This document shows, one piece after another, positions 50,399 to 58,567 of a stretch of DNA of 64,000 nucleotides; positions within the stretch are counted from its first letter, which is position 1; each line of letters opens with the position of its first letter. Where the stretch lies: positions 558,001 to 622,000 of the forward strand of contig NZ_JBBVGR010000001.1 in the NCBI RefSeq assembly GCF_038148855.1. The letters are read 5' to 3'. The notes beneath the pieces are model-generated. The model saw only the letters and a program-made list of their open reading frames with translations. It was not told where the DNA came from and did no database searches. Position numbers and translations under genes: made by a program. The DNA comes from Phycobacter sedimenti (GTDB lineage Bacteria > Pseudomonadota > Alphaproteobacteria > Rhodobacterales > Rhodobacteraceae).

Positions 50399-52348
50399 TC
50401 AGTCTTCCGCTGCGTCCAGACGCACCAGGGCAGCCCCGGCCTCGACCTGATCGCCTGCGGCGGCCAGAACCTCGGCCACGATGCCATCACGGGCAGCCAG
50501 CAGAGAATGCTCCATCTTCATCGCTTCGAGGATGGCGAGCCGGTCGCCTTCTTTCACCTCTTGCCCCGCCTCGGCAAAGACGGCCTTGACCAATCCCGGC
50601 ATGGGGGCCTCAATCACATTCATGTCGCCCCCGGCAGCCGAGGCGCGATCCAGAGGGTCGATCACCTCAAACTGCAGCCCGTAGCCATCAAAAACGGTGA
50701 TGGTATTCCCGGACTGCGCCATGGGCGGCAAGCGATCGCCACTCAGAACCCAGGACCCGGCGATCCGGCAGGCGCAGATCTGGTCCTCAGGGTGCCCCGG
50801 AAATTCCCAGATTTGATCATCCGGCCCCCCCACCTCGACCGTGGCCTCAAAGACCTCGCCCTGGTGGCTGAGATGAACCGAACGGCGCAGGTCGGACCAA
50901 AGGGTAAAGCCTGCATCCCAATCAAGGTCTATCAGGCCGAGCGCCTGCATGCCGGCAGCGGCCTTGTGCTCGAACTTGACTTTCCGCGCCTGCACCAGTT
51001 CATCGAGATCCCGTGCGATTAGCCCTGTGTCTACATCACCCGCAGCAAAGCCCTCATGAGCCGCCAGCGCGCCGAGGAAAGCAAGGTTCGTGACCGTGCC
51101 ACCGACCTCGGTTTTCGCCAGCGCCTGCGACAGGCGAGACAGCGCAACAGCCCTAGTGGGGCCATGGACGATCACCTTTGAGATCATCGGATCATACCAG
51201 GGGCTGATGGTGTCCCCTGCCCGCACACCGCTGTCGGCGCGGCAGATCTCGGGGAACTCCAGGTGCGTCAGCGTGCCGGTTGCGGGCAGGAAGCCCTTTG
51301 GCACGTCCTCGGCATAAAGGCGCGCCTCGAAGGCATGGCCGGTGATGGTCAGTTCATCCTGCTGTTTCGGAAGGGACTCCCCCGCAGCCACGCGCAGCTG
51401 CCACTCCACCAGGTCAACGCCGGTGATCAGTTCGGTGACGGGATGTTCCACCTGCAGGCGTGTGTTCATCTCCATGAACCAGAACCCATCCGCGCGCAGC
51501 CCGTTGGAGCCATCCACGATGAATTCCACCGTGCCGGCGCCTTTATAACCAATCGCCTCGGCGGCGCGGACGCCGGCACGGCCCATGGCCTCGCGCATTT
51601 CTTCGGTCATACCGGGCGCGGGGGCCTCTTCGATGACCTTCTGGTGACGGCGCTGTAGCGAACAGTCCCGCTCGAACAGGTGCACCGCGTGGGTGCCATC
51701 GCCAAAGACCTGCACTTCGATATGGCGCGGTTGCTGGATGTATTTCTCGATCAGAACATCCGGGTTGCCAAAGGCCGTGGTGGCTTCGCCCTGTGCGCTT
51801 TTCAGCGCCTCGGCAAAGTCTTCGGCCCGCTCCACCAGACGCATACCCTTGCCGCCGCCGCCGGCAACCGCCTTGATCAGTACAGGATAGCCAATGGTGT
51901 CGGCGGCGCCCGACAGGTGCTCGGGATCCTGGTTCTTGCCATGATAGCCGGGCACGACCGGCACGCCCGCCTCTTCCATCAGTGCCTTGGCCGCATCTTT
52001 CAGGCCCATCTTGCGGATCGCATCCGCCGATGGACCGATGAAGACAAGGCCAGCCGCCTCGACCGCGTCCACGAACTCGGGGTTTTCCGACAGGAAGCCA
52101 TAGCCCGGGTGGATCGCCTGGGCGCCGGTTGCCTTGGCCATAGCGATAATCTCATCGCCCAGAAGGTAGCTGTCGGCGGGCGCAGGACCATAGCCGATAT
52201 GGCAGGCCTCATCCGCCATGGCCACATGTTTCGCCTCGCGGTCCGCATCCGAATAGACGGCCACGGTTTTCACGCCCATGGCGCGGGCGGTTTCCATCAC
52301 ACGGCAGGCGATTTCGCCCCGGTTTGCGATCAGAATTTTGTCAAACAT
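50399..52348 (-). CDS. liuD: Methylcrotonyl-CoA carboxylase biotin-containing (alpha) subunit
   Basis: 649 residues: biotin-carboxylase ATP-grasp domain (1-~450, with FDKILIANRGEIACRVMETA, GGGGKGMRLV, EMNTRLQVEHPVTE), a BT-type middle domain (~490-575), and a C-terminal biotinyl domain with K611 in LEAMKMEHSLL. It carboxylates biotin for transfer to 3-methylcrotonyl-CoA by LiuB. K611 is the target of BirA, encoded in this window. Starts 9 nt after the liuB stop. Confidence 0.93.
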   Translation of the reverse strand: MFDKILIANRGEIACRVMETARAMGVKTVAVYSDADREAKHVAMADEACHIGYGPAPADSYLLGDEIIAMAKATGAQAIHPGYGFLSENPEFVDAVEAAGLVFIGPSADAIRKMGLKDAAKALMEEAGVPVVPGYHGKNQDPEHLSGAADTIGYPVLIKAVAGGGGKGMRLVERAEDFAEALKSAQGEATTAFGNPDVLIEKYIQQPRHIEVQVFGDGTHAVHLFERDCSLQRRHQKVIEEAPAPGMTEEMREAMGRAGVRAAEAIGYKGAGTVEFIVDGSNGLRADGFWFMEMNTRLQVEHPVTELITGVDLVEWQLRVAAGESLPKQQDELTITGHAFEARLYAEDVPKGFLPATGTLTHLEFPEICRADSGVRAGDTISPWYDPMISKVIVHGPTRAVALSRLSQALAKTEVGGTVTNLAFLGALAAHEGFAAGDVDTGLIARDLDELVQARKVKFEHKAAAGMQALGLIDLDWDAGFTLWSDLRRSVHLSHQGEVFEATVEVGGPDDQIWEFPGHPEDQICACRIAGSWVLSGDRLPPMAQSGNTITVFDGYGLQFEVIDPLDRASAAGGDMNVIEAPMPGLVKAVFAEAGQEVKEGDRLAILEAMKMEHSLLAARDGIVAEVLAAAGDQVEAGAALVRLDAAED

Positions 52349-52357
52349 GGCTCGTCC

Positions 52358-53962
52358 TCACATCCGGAACACGCCAAAGCGCGTGTCTTCAATCGGGGCA
52401 TTCAAAGCAGCGCTCAGCGACAGGGCCAGCACTTCGCGGGATTTGCGCGGATCGATGATGCCATCGTCCCAAAGCCGCGCCGAGGCATAAAGCGGGTGGC
52501 TCTGTTCCTCGAACATCTCGATGGTGGGGCGCTTGAACTCGGCCTCTTCCTCGGCGCTCCAGCTGCCGCCCTGGCGTTCGATGGCATCGCGTTTCACGGT
52601 GGCCAGCACTCCCGCCGCCTGTTCGCCGCCCATCACGGAAATGCGGCTGTTCGGCCAGGTCCACAGAAAGCGCGGCTGATAAGCGCGGCCCGACATGCCG
52701 TAGTTGCCTGCACCAAAGGAACCGCCGACCAGCATGGTCACCTTGGGCACATTGGTCGTCGCCACCGCCGTCACCATCTTGGCGCCGTGGCGGGCGATGC
52801 CTTCGTTCTCATACTTGCGGCCCACCATGAAGCCGGTGATGTTCTGCAGGAAGACCAGCGGGATCTTGCGCTGGGAGCAAAGCTCCACGAAATGCGCGCC
52901 CTTCTGGGCGGCTTCGGAAAACAGCACGCCGTTGTTGGCGATGATGCCGACCGGGCAGCCTTTGACATGAGCAAAGCCGGTGACGAGCGTTTCGCCAAAG
53001 CGCGGTTTGAATTCGTCAAAGCGAGAGCCGTCGACCAGACGCGCGATCACCTCGCGGATGTCATAGGGGGTGCGCAGATCGCCGGGGACCACGCCCAGGA
53101 TTTCCTCTGGGTCATAGGCGGGCTCCTCCGGACTGGCCCAGTTCACCGTCAGGGGCTTGGTGATATTGAGCGACTGCACCGCGCGGCGTGCCAGCGCCAG
53201 CGCGTGGGTGTCATCCTCGGCCAGATAGTCGGCCACGCCGGAAAGGCGCGTGTGCACATCGCCGCCGCCGAGGTCTTCGGCGCTGACCACCTCACCGGTG
53301 GCAGCCTTCACCAAGGGCGGGCCGGCCAGAAAGATGGTGCCCTGTTCCTTGACGATGATGGTCACATCCGACATCGCGGGCACATAGGCGCCACCCGCCG
53401 TGCAGGAGCCCATCACCACGGCGATCTGCGGAATGCCCTTGGCCGACATACGGGCCTGATTGTAAAAGATGCGGCCAAAGTGGTCGCGGTCCGGGAAAAC
53501 CTCGTCCTGATTGGGCAGGTTGGCCCCGCCAGAGTCCACCAGATAGATGCACGGCAGGCGGTTCTCCTCGGCGATCTCCTGCGCGCGCAGGTGTTTCTTC
53601 ACGGTCATCGGATAGTAGGTGCCGCCCTTCACGGTGGCATCGTTGCAGACCACCATGACCTCTTGCCCATGGACCCTGCCGATGCCCGCGATCACGCCTG
53701 CGGCAGGGGCCGCGCCATCATACATGTTGTGGGCCGCCGTCGCGCCGATTTCGAGGAAGGGAGAGCCCGGATCCAAGAGGTTCGCCACCCGGCGGCGCGG
53801 CAGCATCTTGCCCCGGCTTTGGTGGCGGGCGCGGGATTTCTCACCGCCCCCCAGACGCGCCGCCTCCGCCGCATCGTCGATCTGCGCCAGCGCCTCAAGA
53901 TGCGCCGCGCGGTTCTGTTTGAAGCCTTCGGAGGAAGGCATTGCCTTGGATTGAAGTTTCAT
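52358..53962 (-). CDS. liuB: Methylcrotonyl-CoA carboxylase carboxyltransferase (beta) subunit
   Basis: 534 residues, the carboxyltransferase subunit with two crotonase-fold halves. Typical elements are DPGSPFLEIGATAAHNMYDG, LPCIYLVDSGGANLPNQDEV and MVTAVATTNVPKVTMLVGGS, with the C-terminal GGEQAAGVLATVKRD. Length and motifs fit MCC-beta better than propionyl-CoA carboxylase, and the neighbours are leucine-degradation genes. ATG overlaps the stop of the zinc-ribbon-protein gene upstream. Confidence 0.94.
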   Translation of the reverse strand: MKLQSKAMPSSEGFKQNRAAHLEALAQIDDAAEAARLGGGEKSRARHQSRGKMLPRRRVANLLDPGSPFLEIGATAAHNMYDGAAPAAGVIAGIGRVHGQEVMVVCNDATVKGGTYYPMTVKKHLRAQEIAEENRLPCIYLVDSGGANLPNQDEVFPDRDHFGRIFYNQARMSAKGIPQIAVVMGSCTAGGAYVPAMSDVTIIVKEQGTIFLAGPPLVKAATGEVVSAEDLGGGDVHTRLSGVADYLAEDDTHALALARRAVQSLNITKPLTVNWASPEEPAYDPEEILGVVPGDLRTPYDIREVIARLVDGSRFDEFKPRFGETLVTGFAHVKGCPVGIIANNGVLFSEAAQKGAHFVELCSQRKIPLVFLQNITGFMVGRKYENEGIARHGAKMVTAVATTNVPKVTMLVGGSFGAGNYGMSGRAYQPRFLWTWPNSRISVMGGEQAAGVLATVKRDAIERQGGSWSAEEEAEFKRPTIEMFEEQSHPLYASARLWDDGIIDPRKSREVLALSLSAALNAPIEDTRFGVFRM

Positions 53963-54375
53963 GTCGTTTCCTTTTCCAAAGGGAGGCGGTGGGCAAAAAC
54001 CAAAGCCGGTAACAGCATGGCGGGAACGAAGAACGGGAAGGCAACGCCACGCAGTTTTATTAGGCCACCCTCAGTCGTATACGTGATTTCTGGGATGAGG
54101 TACTCAAGCGCGCCCGCCATCGCAAACACACTCAACAGTGAGAGAGGTACCGCACGTGTCATAAACCGAAAGAAATATGCCACGCGCGTGAGAGCAATCT
54201 TCCAGCGCGTACCGCAATCCTCACATGCAGCCACTGGAGGCCATACACGCCCGCGTGCCCGGCCATTGAGTTGCGACAGCGGGATATTGCCTCCGCATTC
54301 CGCGCAACGTCGGTTGAGCATAGACCGGAACCATACCGCTTGCCGGTCGCTGAGGCTTTTTCTCGTTTCCGTCAC
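53959..54375 (-). CDS. Small zinc-ribbon membrane protein in the liu operon
   Basis: 138 residues from a GTG (54373-54375) that overlaps the stop of the acyl-CoA synthetase gene (GTGA). N-terminal zinc-ribbon-like pairs CAECGG and CEDCGTRWK (residues ~25-57), then two transmembrane helices (~70-88, 103-125). Coupled to liuB on the other side (ATGA). Function unknown; the same position suggests co-expression with the carboxylase. Confidence 0.68.
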   Translation of the reverse strand: MTETRKSLSDRQAVWFRSMLNRRCAECGGNIPLSQLNGRARGRVWPPVAACEDCGTRWKIALTRVAYFFRFMTRAVPLSLLSVFAMAGALEYLIPEITYTTEGGLIKLRGVAFPFFVPAMLLPALVFAHRLPLEKETT

Positions 54376-55901
54376 GCTTCCCCCTCCGCCGCAGCTCGCG
54401 CCTTCAACTCTTTGCGGATCACCTTGCCGGTCACGGTCATCGGCAGGCCGTCCAGAAAGGCGATTTCGCGGGGGTAGGAATAATGGGCTAGGCGCTCCTT
54501 GACGTAGTCCTGCAGCTCTTTCTCGGTAGCCGCGGCGCCCTCTTTCAGCACCACATAGGCCTTGACGATCTCGGTGCGCATCGGGTCGGGCTTGCCCACA
54601 ACGCCGACCGTGGCGACACTTGGATGGGTCAGCAGGCAATCCTCGATCTCGGCCGGGCCGATGCGATAGCCGGAAGAGGTGATGACGTCATCTTCGCGGC
54701 CAACAAAGCGCAGATAGTCGCCCTCCCAGATGCCGCGATCACCTGTGATCAGCCAGTCACCTTGGAATTTCTCGGCCGTCTCCTTGGGCCGGTTCCAGTA
54801 TTCCAGCATCATCGAGGCAGAGCCGCGCCGCACCGCAACATCGCCCTCATGGTCGGTGGGATTGCCCTCGGCATCGATCACGGCGACCTCATGCCCCCGC
54901 ACGGCCTTGCCGATGCAGCCCGGACGCGGCGGGAAATCCACCCCACAGGAGGAGGCAACCATATTGCATTCGGTCTGCCCGTAGAATTCGTTGATGGTAA
55001 GGCCGAATGCCTCCTGCCCCCAGGCGAGCATCTCTGCCCCCAAAGGCTCACCGCCCGAAGCAACCGAGCGCAGACCGGGCACGGCCTTGCCTGCGGCCTT
55101 CAGCATCCTGAGCGCGGTCGGCGGGAAGAAGACATTGCGCACGTCGGCCCGCTCAATCAGATCCAGGCAGGCCTCGGGCGTGAACTTGTCGAGCCGCGCG
55201 GCAACAACAGGCACACCCAGCGCAAGACCGGGCATCAGCACGTCGAACAGCCCCCCGATCCAGGCCCAGTCCGCAGGGGTCCAGAGGCAATCGCCCGGCT
55301 GACCCAGATGATCGTGGCTGATGGCAACGCCCGGCAGGTGCCCGGTCAGCACCCGGTGCGCATGAAGCGCCCCCTTGGGGCTGCCGGTGGTGCCGGAGGT
55401 ATAAATAAGGACTGCTGGGGTTTCCGAGCTGGTTTCGGCAAAAGGGACCGGGCTGCCCTCGATGCCCGCATCCTGCACCATCACCGCCTCGGCCAGATCA
55501 CCAAGCAGCATCGCGCCTTCGGGATCTGTGAGCACAAACCGTACGCCCGCATCCCCTGCCCGCGACGCCAGCGCATCGCGCTGAAACAGCTTGAACAGAG
55601 GCACCGAGATCGCCCCAACCTTCCAGATCGCAAGGTGCGCGGCGGCGCACCATGGCGACTGGCTGAGCAGCACGCCCACGCGATCGCCCGGCTGGATCCG
55701 TGACAGAAGATATCGCGCCAACCCGTCGACCATCGACGCCAGTTCGCCGTGTGAAATGTCACGCCGCTCTGGCCCGGTCAGATCAATGAGCGCACAGGCA
55801 TCCGGCGCATGCGCCATGGCCTGCGCCGCCATGTTCAGTGCCCGGGGCACATCCCATGCCCCGTCACGTTTTAAACCCGGAATATGGCGCGGCTCTGACA
55901 T
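54372..55901 (-). CDS. AMP-forming acyl-CoA synthetase, medium-chain (MACS) type
   Basis: 509 residues. ANL superfamily: P-loop YTSGTTGSPKGALH, A5 INEFYGQTECNMV, A7 LITGDRGIWEG, hinge FVGREDDVITSSGYRIGPAE, and C-terminal catalytic Lys in LPMTVTGKVIRKELK. It activates a carboxylic acid to its CoA ester via the adenylate. Head of the liuB-D-E-C transcription unit, so isovalerate or a related branched acid is a reasonable substrate; this is inference. A palindrome lies just upstream. Confidence 0.88.
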   Translation of the reverse strand: MSEPRHIPGLKRDGAWDVPRALNMAAQAMAHAPDACALIDLTGPERRDISHGELASMVDGLARYLLSRIQPGDRVGVLLSQSPWCAAAHLAIWKVGAISVPLFKLFQRDALASRAGDAGVRFVLTDPEGAMLLGDLAEAVMVQDAGIEGSPVPFAETSSETPAVLIYTSGTTGSPKGALHAHRVLTGHLPGVAISHDHLGQPGDCLWTPADWAWIGGLFDVLMPGLALGVPVVAARLDKFTPEACLDLIERADVRNVFFPPTALRMLKAAGKAVPGLRSVASGGEPLGAEMLAWGQEAFGLTINEFYGQTECNMVASSCGVDFPPRPGCIGKAVRGHEVAVIDAEGNPTDHEGDVAVRRGSASMMLEYWNRPKETAEKFQGDWLITGDRGIWEGDYLRFVGREDDVITSSGYRIGPAEIEDCLLTHPSVATVGVVGKPDPMRTEIVKAYVVLKEGAAATEKELQDYVKERLAHYSYPREIAFLDGLPMTVTGKVIRKELKARAAAEGEA

Positions 55902-55919
55902 GATCAGCCCTTCCCGAAA

Positions 55920-55936
55920 CGCATAGCTGCTATGCG
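55920..55936. promoter_or_regulatory. Perfect 7-bp palindrome just upstream of the acyl-CoA synthetase gene
   Basis: CGCATAG CTG CTATGCG, starting 19 nt before the ATG on the minus strand and overlapping the leader. Likely an operator, or an mRNA hairpin near the ribosome-binding site. The inner sequence differs from the repeat upstream of liuA. Confidence 0.45.
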
Positions 55937-55975
55937 CGATTTTCTTTTTATTTCAGAGGCAAAGCCCATGCGGCC

Positions 55976-55989
55976 TTGATCCAGATCAG
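55976..55989 (+). promoter_or_regulatory. FNR-type box upstream of ompW
   Basis: TTGATCCAGATCAG agrees with TTGAT-N4-ATCAA at nine of ten fixed positions. Centred 69 nt upstream of the ATG. If the site is at -41.5, a CAGAAT -10 element (56012-56017) is correctly placed. E. coli ompW is an FNR target; FnrL is the rhodobacterial equivalent. Confidence 0.6.
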
Positions 55990-55999
55990 AGACCGTTTT

Positions 56000-56023
56000 C
56001 GTTCCATGGCACAGAATGGAACG
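56000..56023 (+). promoter_or_regulatory. 8-bp inverted repeat in the ompW promoter region
   Basis: CGTTCCAT, eight spacer bases, ATGGAACG. Positioned over the predicted -10 and start point, so it may be a second operator or a leader hairpin. Confidence 0.4.
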
Positions 56024-56050
56024 GTAAAAGACAGAAAAGGGATTTCCCTC

Positions 56051-56653
56051 ATGAAACGCATGGTTTCCGCTCTCGCCATCTCTGCGGCGCTTGTTGCCGG
56101 AGCGGCCCCGGCTGTTGCCCAGTCGCAGGGCGACTGGACCTTCGGCGCAGGTATCGCCAACGTGAACCCCAAGTCGAACAACGGCACGCTTGCGGGCGGC
56201 GCGGCGACGATCAACGACGACACCCAACTGTCGCTGACGGTTGAATACTTCATCCGCGACAATCTGGGTATCGAGCTTCTGGCCGCGACCCCGTTTGAGC
56301 ATGACATCTCGATCAATGGCGGCTATGCGGGCACCACCAAGCAGCTGCCCCCGACCCTGTCGCTGAACTACCACTTCCCGACCAAGGGCAAGGTCAAACC
56401 CTTTCTGGGGGTTGGCGTGAACTACACCACCTTCTTTGAGGAAAGCTCGCCCCTCGGGACGCTCAGCCTTGACGACAGCTGGGGTCTGGCGATCAACGCC
56501 GGTGCAGACTGGCAGGTCTCGGACAACGGCGCGCTGCGCTTCAACGTGCGCTACATGGATATCGACAGCGAAGCCTTCCTGAACGGCGCCTCGATCGGCA
56601 CCGCAGAGATTGATCCGGTCGTGATTGGTGTCGCCTACGTGCACCGCTTCTGA
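56051..56653 (+). CDS. ompW: OmpW family outer-membrane protein
   Basis: 200 residues from the ATG at 56051. Signal peptide MKRMVSALAISAALVAGAAP ending at VAQ. The mature part is an eight-stranded barrel of the OmpW/AlkL family: WTFGAGIANVNPKSN, VEYFIRDNLGIELLAATPFE, and KVKPFLGVGVNYTTFFEE, ending with Phe (VAYVHRF). These proteins let small hydrophobic molecules cross the outer membrane. It interrupts the minus-strand liu genes and has its own FNR-type box and terminator. Confidence 0.92.
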   Translation: MKRMVSALAISAALVAGAAPAVAQSQGDWTFGAGIANVNPKSNNGTLAGGAATINDDTQLSLTVEYFIRDNLGIELLAATPFEHDISINGGYAGTTKQLPPTLSLNYHFPTKGKVKPFLGVGVNYTTFFEESSPLGTLSLDDSWGLAINAGADWQVSDNGALRFNVRYMDIDSEAFLNGASIGTAEIDPVVIGVAYVHRF

Positions 56654-56710
56654 TCCCGTGTTGCAGTTGGGCAGGTGCTTCCCTCGTCCCTGCCTGCTGT
56701 TCCAGTTGTT

Positions 56711-56738
56711 AAAGGCGTCGCCCCGTGCGGCGCCTTTT
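56711..56738 (+). terminator. Terminator after ompW
   Basis: Stem AAAGGCG-T-CGC / GCG-G-CGCCTTT (11 pairs with one T-G) and a run of T5, 58 nt past the ompW stop. Confidence 0.85.
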
Positions 56739-56798
56739 TCTCTTTCACATGCCGGGTCGGCTCTTGCTTGCACACCCGCATATGAACCTTGCCCGCCA

Positions 56799-57143
56799 TC
56801 AGGCTTCTGGTTGGGGCAGCCCCGCAGTGTCTGGCCCTGAAAAGCCGATCAACCCGCCCAGAACATTGACTTCGTAGCGATATATCTCCCCAGCGCCGCC
56901 CCCTTTCGGGCGGCATGTGACCACCAGCCAGCTCCACGCTCCGCTTCCGGGGTGCGCAAAACAATCCGTCACCTGCGCTGCAGCTGGCCGACCGGACCCC
57001 GCATGGTCAGCCAGATACCGCTGTGCATAAAGGGTGATCACGTCGGTTTCCGTGAGCCCCTGCCGCTGGATGCCGTACCGAAGCCCGATCACCGCCAACA
57101 AGAGCGTCAGCAGAATGACCGGGATCCAGTAGGCAATCCGCAT
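56799..57143 (-). CDS. Hypothetical membrane-anchored protein coupled to liuA
   Basis: 114 residues. One N-terminal transmembrane helix (AYWIPVILLTLLLAVIGLRY), then a presumably periplasmic domain with two Cys (VTDCFAHPGSGAW, VVTCRPKGG), perhaps disulfide-bonded, and a conserved-looking EIYRYEVNVLGGLIGF. The start overlaps the liuA stop (TGATG). No family recognised. Confidence 0.68.
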   Translation of the reverse strand: MRIAYWIPVILLTLLLAVIGLRYGIQRQGLTETDVITLYAQRYLADHAGSGRPAAAQVTDCFAHPGSGAWSWLVVTCRPKGGGAGEIYRYEVNVLGGLIGFSGPDTAGLPQPEA

Positions 57144-58306
57144 CAGCCCATATGCGCCATCAGCTCGCGGCCAATCAGCATGCGGCGGATTTCCGATGTG
57201 CCCGCGCCGATCTCCATCAGCTTGGCATCGCGGAAGATGCGGCCCACCGGGTTGTCGCTGAGATAGCCGGCGCCACCAAAGGCCTGCACCGCCTGATGCG
57301 CCTGCACCATCGCCTGTTCAGAGGCATAAAGACAGCAGGCCGCCGCATCCTGGCGCGTGACCGTGCCGCTGTCGCAGGCCTTGGCCACCTCGTAGACATA
57401 GGCGCGGGCCGAGTTCATCGCCGTGAACATGTCGGCGATCTTGCCCTGCATCAGCTGAAAGTTCCCGATCGGCTGACCGAACTGCTTGCGCTCTTTCATG
57501 TAGGGCATCATCTCGTCCATGCAGGCCGCCATGATCCCGGTGCCGATGCCCGCAAGAACAACGCGCTCATAATCGAGGCCGGACATCAGCACCTTGACGC
57601 CCTTGCCCTCTTCGCCCAGCACGTTCTCGAAGGGCACTTCGCAGTCTTCAAAGATCAGCTCGGCCGTGTTCGAACCGCGCATGCCCAGCTTGTCGAAATG
57701 GACCGAGGTCGAGAACCCCTTGAACTCTTTTTCGATGAGGAAGGCGGTGATGCCCTTGGAACCTGCCTCTGGGTCGGTTTTGGCATAGACCACCAGCGTG
57801 TCGGCGTCGGGGCCGTTGGTGATCCAGTATTTGTTGCCATTGAGGCGATAGTGATCGTTGCGCTTTTCAGCGCGCAAGCTCATCGAGACCACATCAGAAC
57901 CTGCGCCTGCCTCGGACATGGCCAGGGCCCCCACATGCTCGCCCGAAATCAGGCGCGGCAGGTATTTCTGCTTCTGCTCCTCATTGGCGTTCAGCTTGAT
58001 CTGGTTGACGCAGAGGTTGGAATGCGCGCCATAGGACAGCGAGACCGACGCGCTTGCGCGGGCGATTTCCTCGACCGCGACCGTGTGGGCGAGGTAGGAC
58101 ATGCCAGCCCCGCCGAACTCTTCGGGGACCGTGATGCCAAGCAGACCGAGATCACCCATCTCTTTCCAGAGTTCAGCCGGGAACTCATTCTTCTGATCGA
58201 TTCCCTGCGCCATGGGTTTGACGCGCTCCTGCGCCCAGCGATGCACCATATCGCGCAGCGCATTCACATCCTCACCCAGATCAAAGGTCATGCTTGCGTT
58301 GAACAT
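57143..58306 (-). CDS. liuA: Isovaleryl-CoA dehydrogenase
   Basis: 387 residues. Acyl-CoA dehydrogenase fold: SLSYGAHSNLCVNQIKLNAN, FAD-binding SEAGAGSDVVSM and WITNGPDADTLVVYAKT. The catalytic base appears to be E247 in MSGLDYERVVLAG, the position specific to isovaleryl-CoA dehydrogenases (E254 in the human enzyme, as I recall), which separates it from other family members. Converts isovaleryl-CoA to 3-methylcrotonyl-CoA, the substrate of LiuBD. A GAAC/GTTC palindrome lies upstream. Confidence 0.94.
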   Translation of the reverse strand: MFNASMTFDLGEDVNALRDMVHRWAQERVKPMAQGIDQKNEFPAELWKEMGDLGLLGITVPEEFGGAGMSYLAHTVAVEEIARASASVSLSYGAHSNLCVNQIKLNANEEQKQKYLPRLISGEHVGALAMSEAGAGSDVVSMSLRAEKRNDHYRLNGNKYWITNGPDADTLVVYAKTDPEAGSKGITAFLIEKEFKGFSTSVHFDKLGMRGSNTAELIFEDCEVPFENVLGEEGKGVKVLMSGLDYERVVLAGIGTGIMAACMDEMMPYMKERKQFGQPIGNFQLMQGKIADMFTAMNSARAYVYEVAKACDSGTVTRQDAAACCLYASEQAMVQAHQAVQAFGGAGYLSDNPVGRIFRDAKLMEIGAGTSEIRRMLIGRELMAHMG

Positions 58307-58339
58307 CCCGCGTCTCCTCCCGAGTCATCGCGAATTATT

Positions 58340-58353
58340 TGAACATGCGTTCA
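58340..58353 (-). promoter_or_regulatory. Palindrome TGAAC-N4-GTTCA upstream of liuA
   Basis: TGAACGCATGTTCA on the minus strand, 34-47 nt upstream of the liuA ATG in an A/T-rich promoter-like stretch. TetR-family regulators of acyl-CoA metabolism bind similar sites. No regulator gene is adjacent. Confidence 0.5.
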
Positions 58354-58567
58354 TTTATCACCATCAAACCCGCGCCCGTCAAGCACCACATTACCCGATC
58401 AGCCATTTCTGGCGGACCGGCTCTGCCACCCGCACGCGTGACGTTGCACAGAAGACAGGCCTTATCCCGCCGCGCACCATGCTGCGGCCACAGATGGACA
58501 GACGCCCGCCCCGCTTCTATCCTCGAGCACGACGCGCTCTGACCGCACAAGAAACCCATCATCCCCA

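Noticed and set aside
51680..54502. Very long open frame on the plus strand opposite liuD and liuB
   Set aside because: It is exactly antisense to two well-conserved genes, its start and sequence match no family, and such frames are expected in high-GC DNA.
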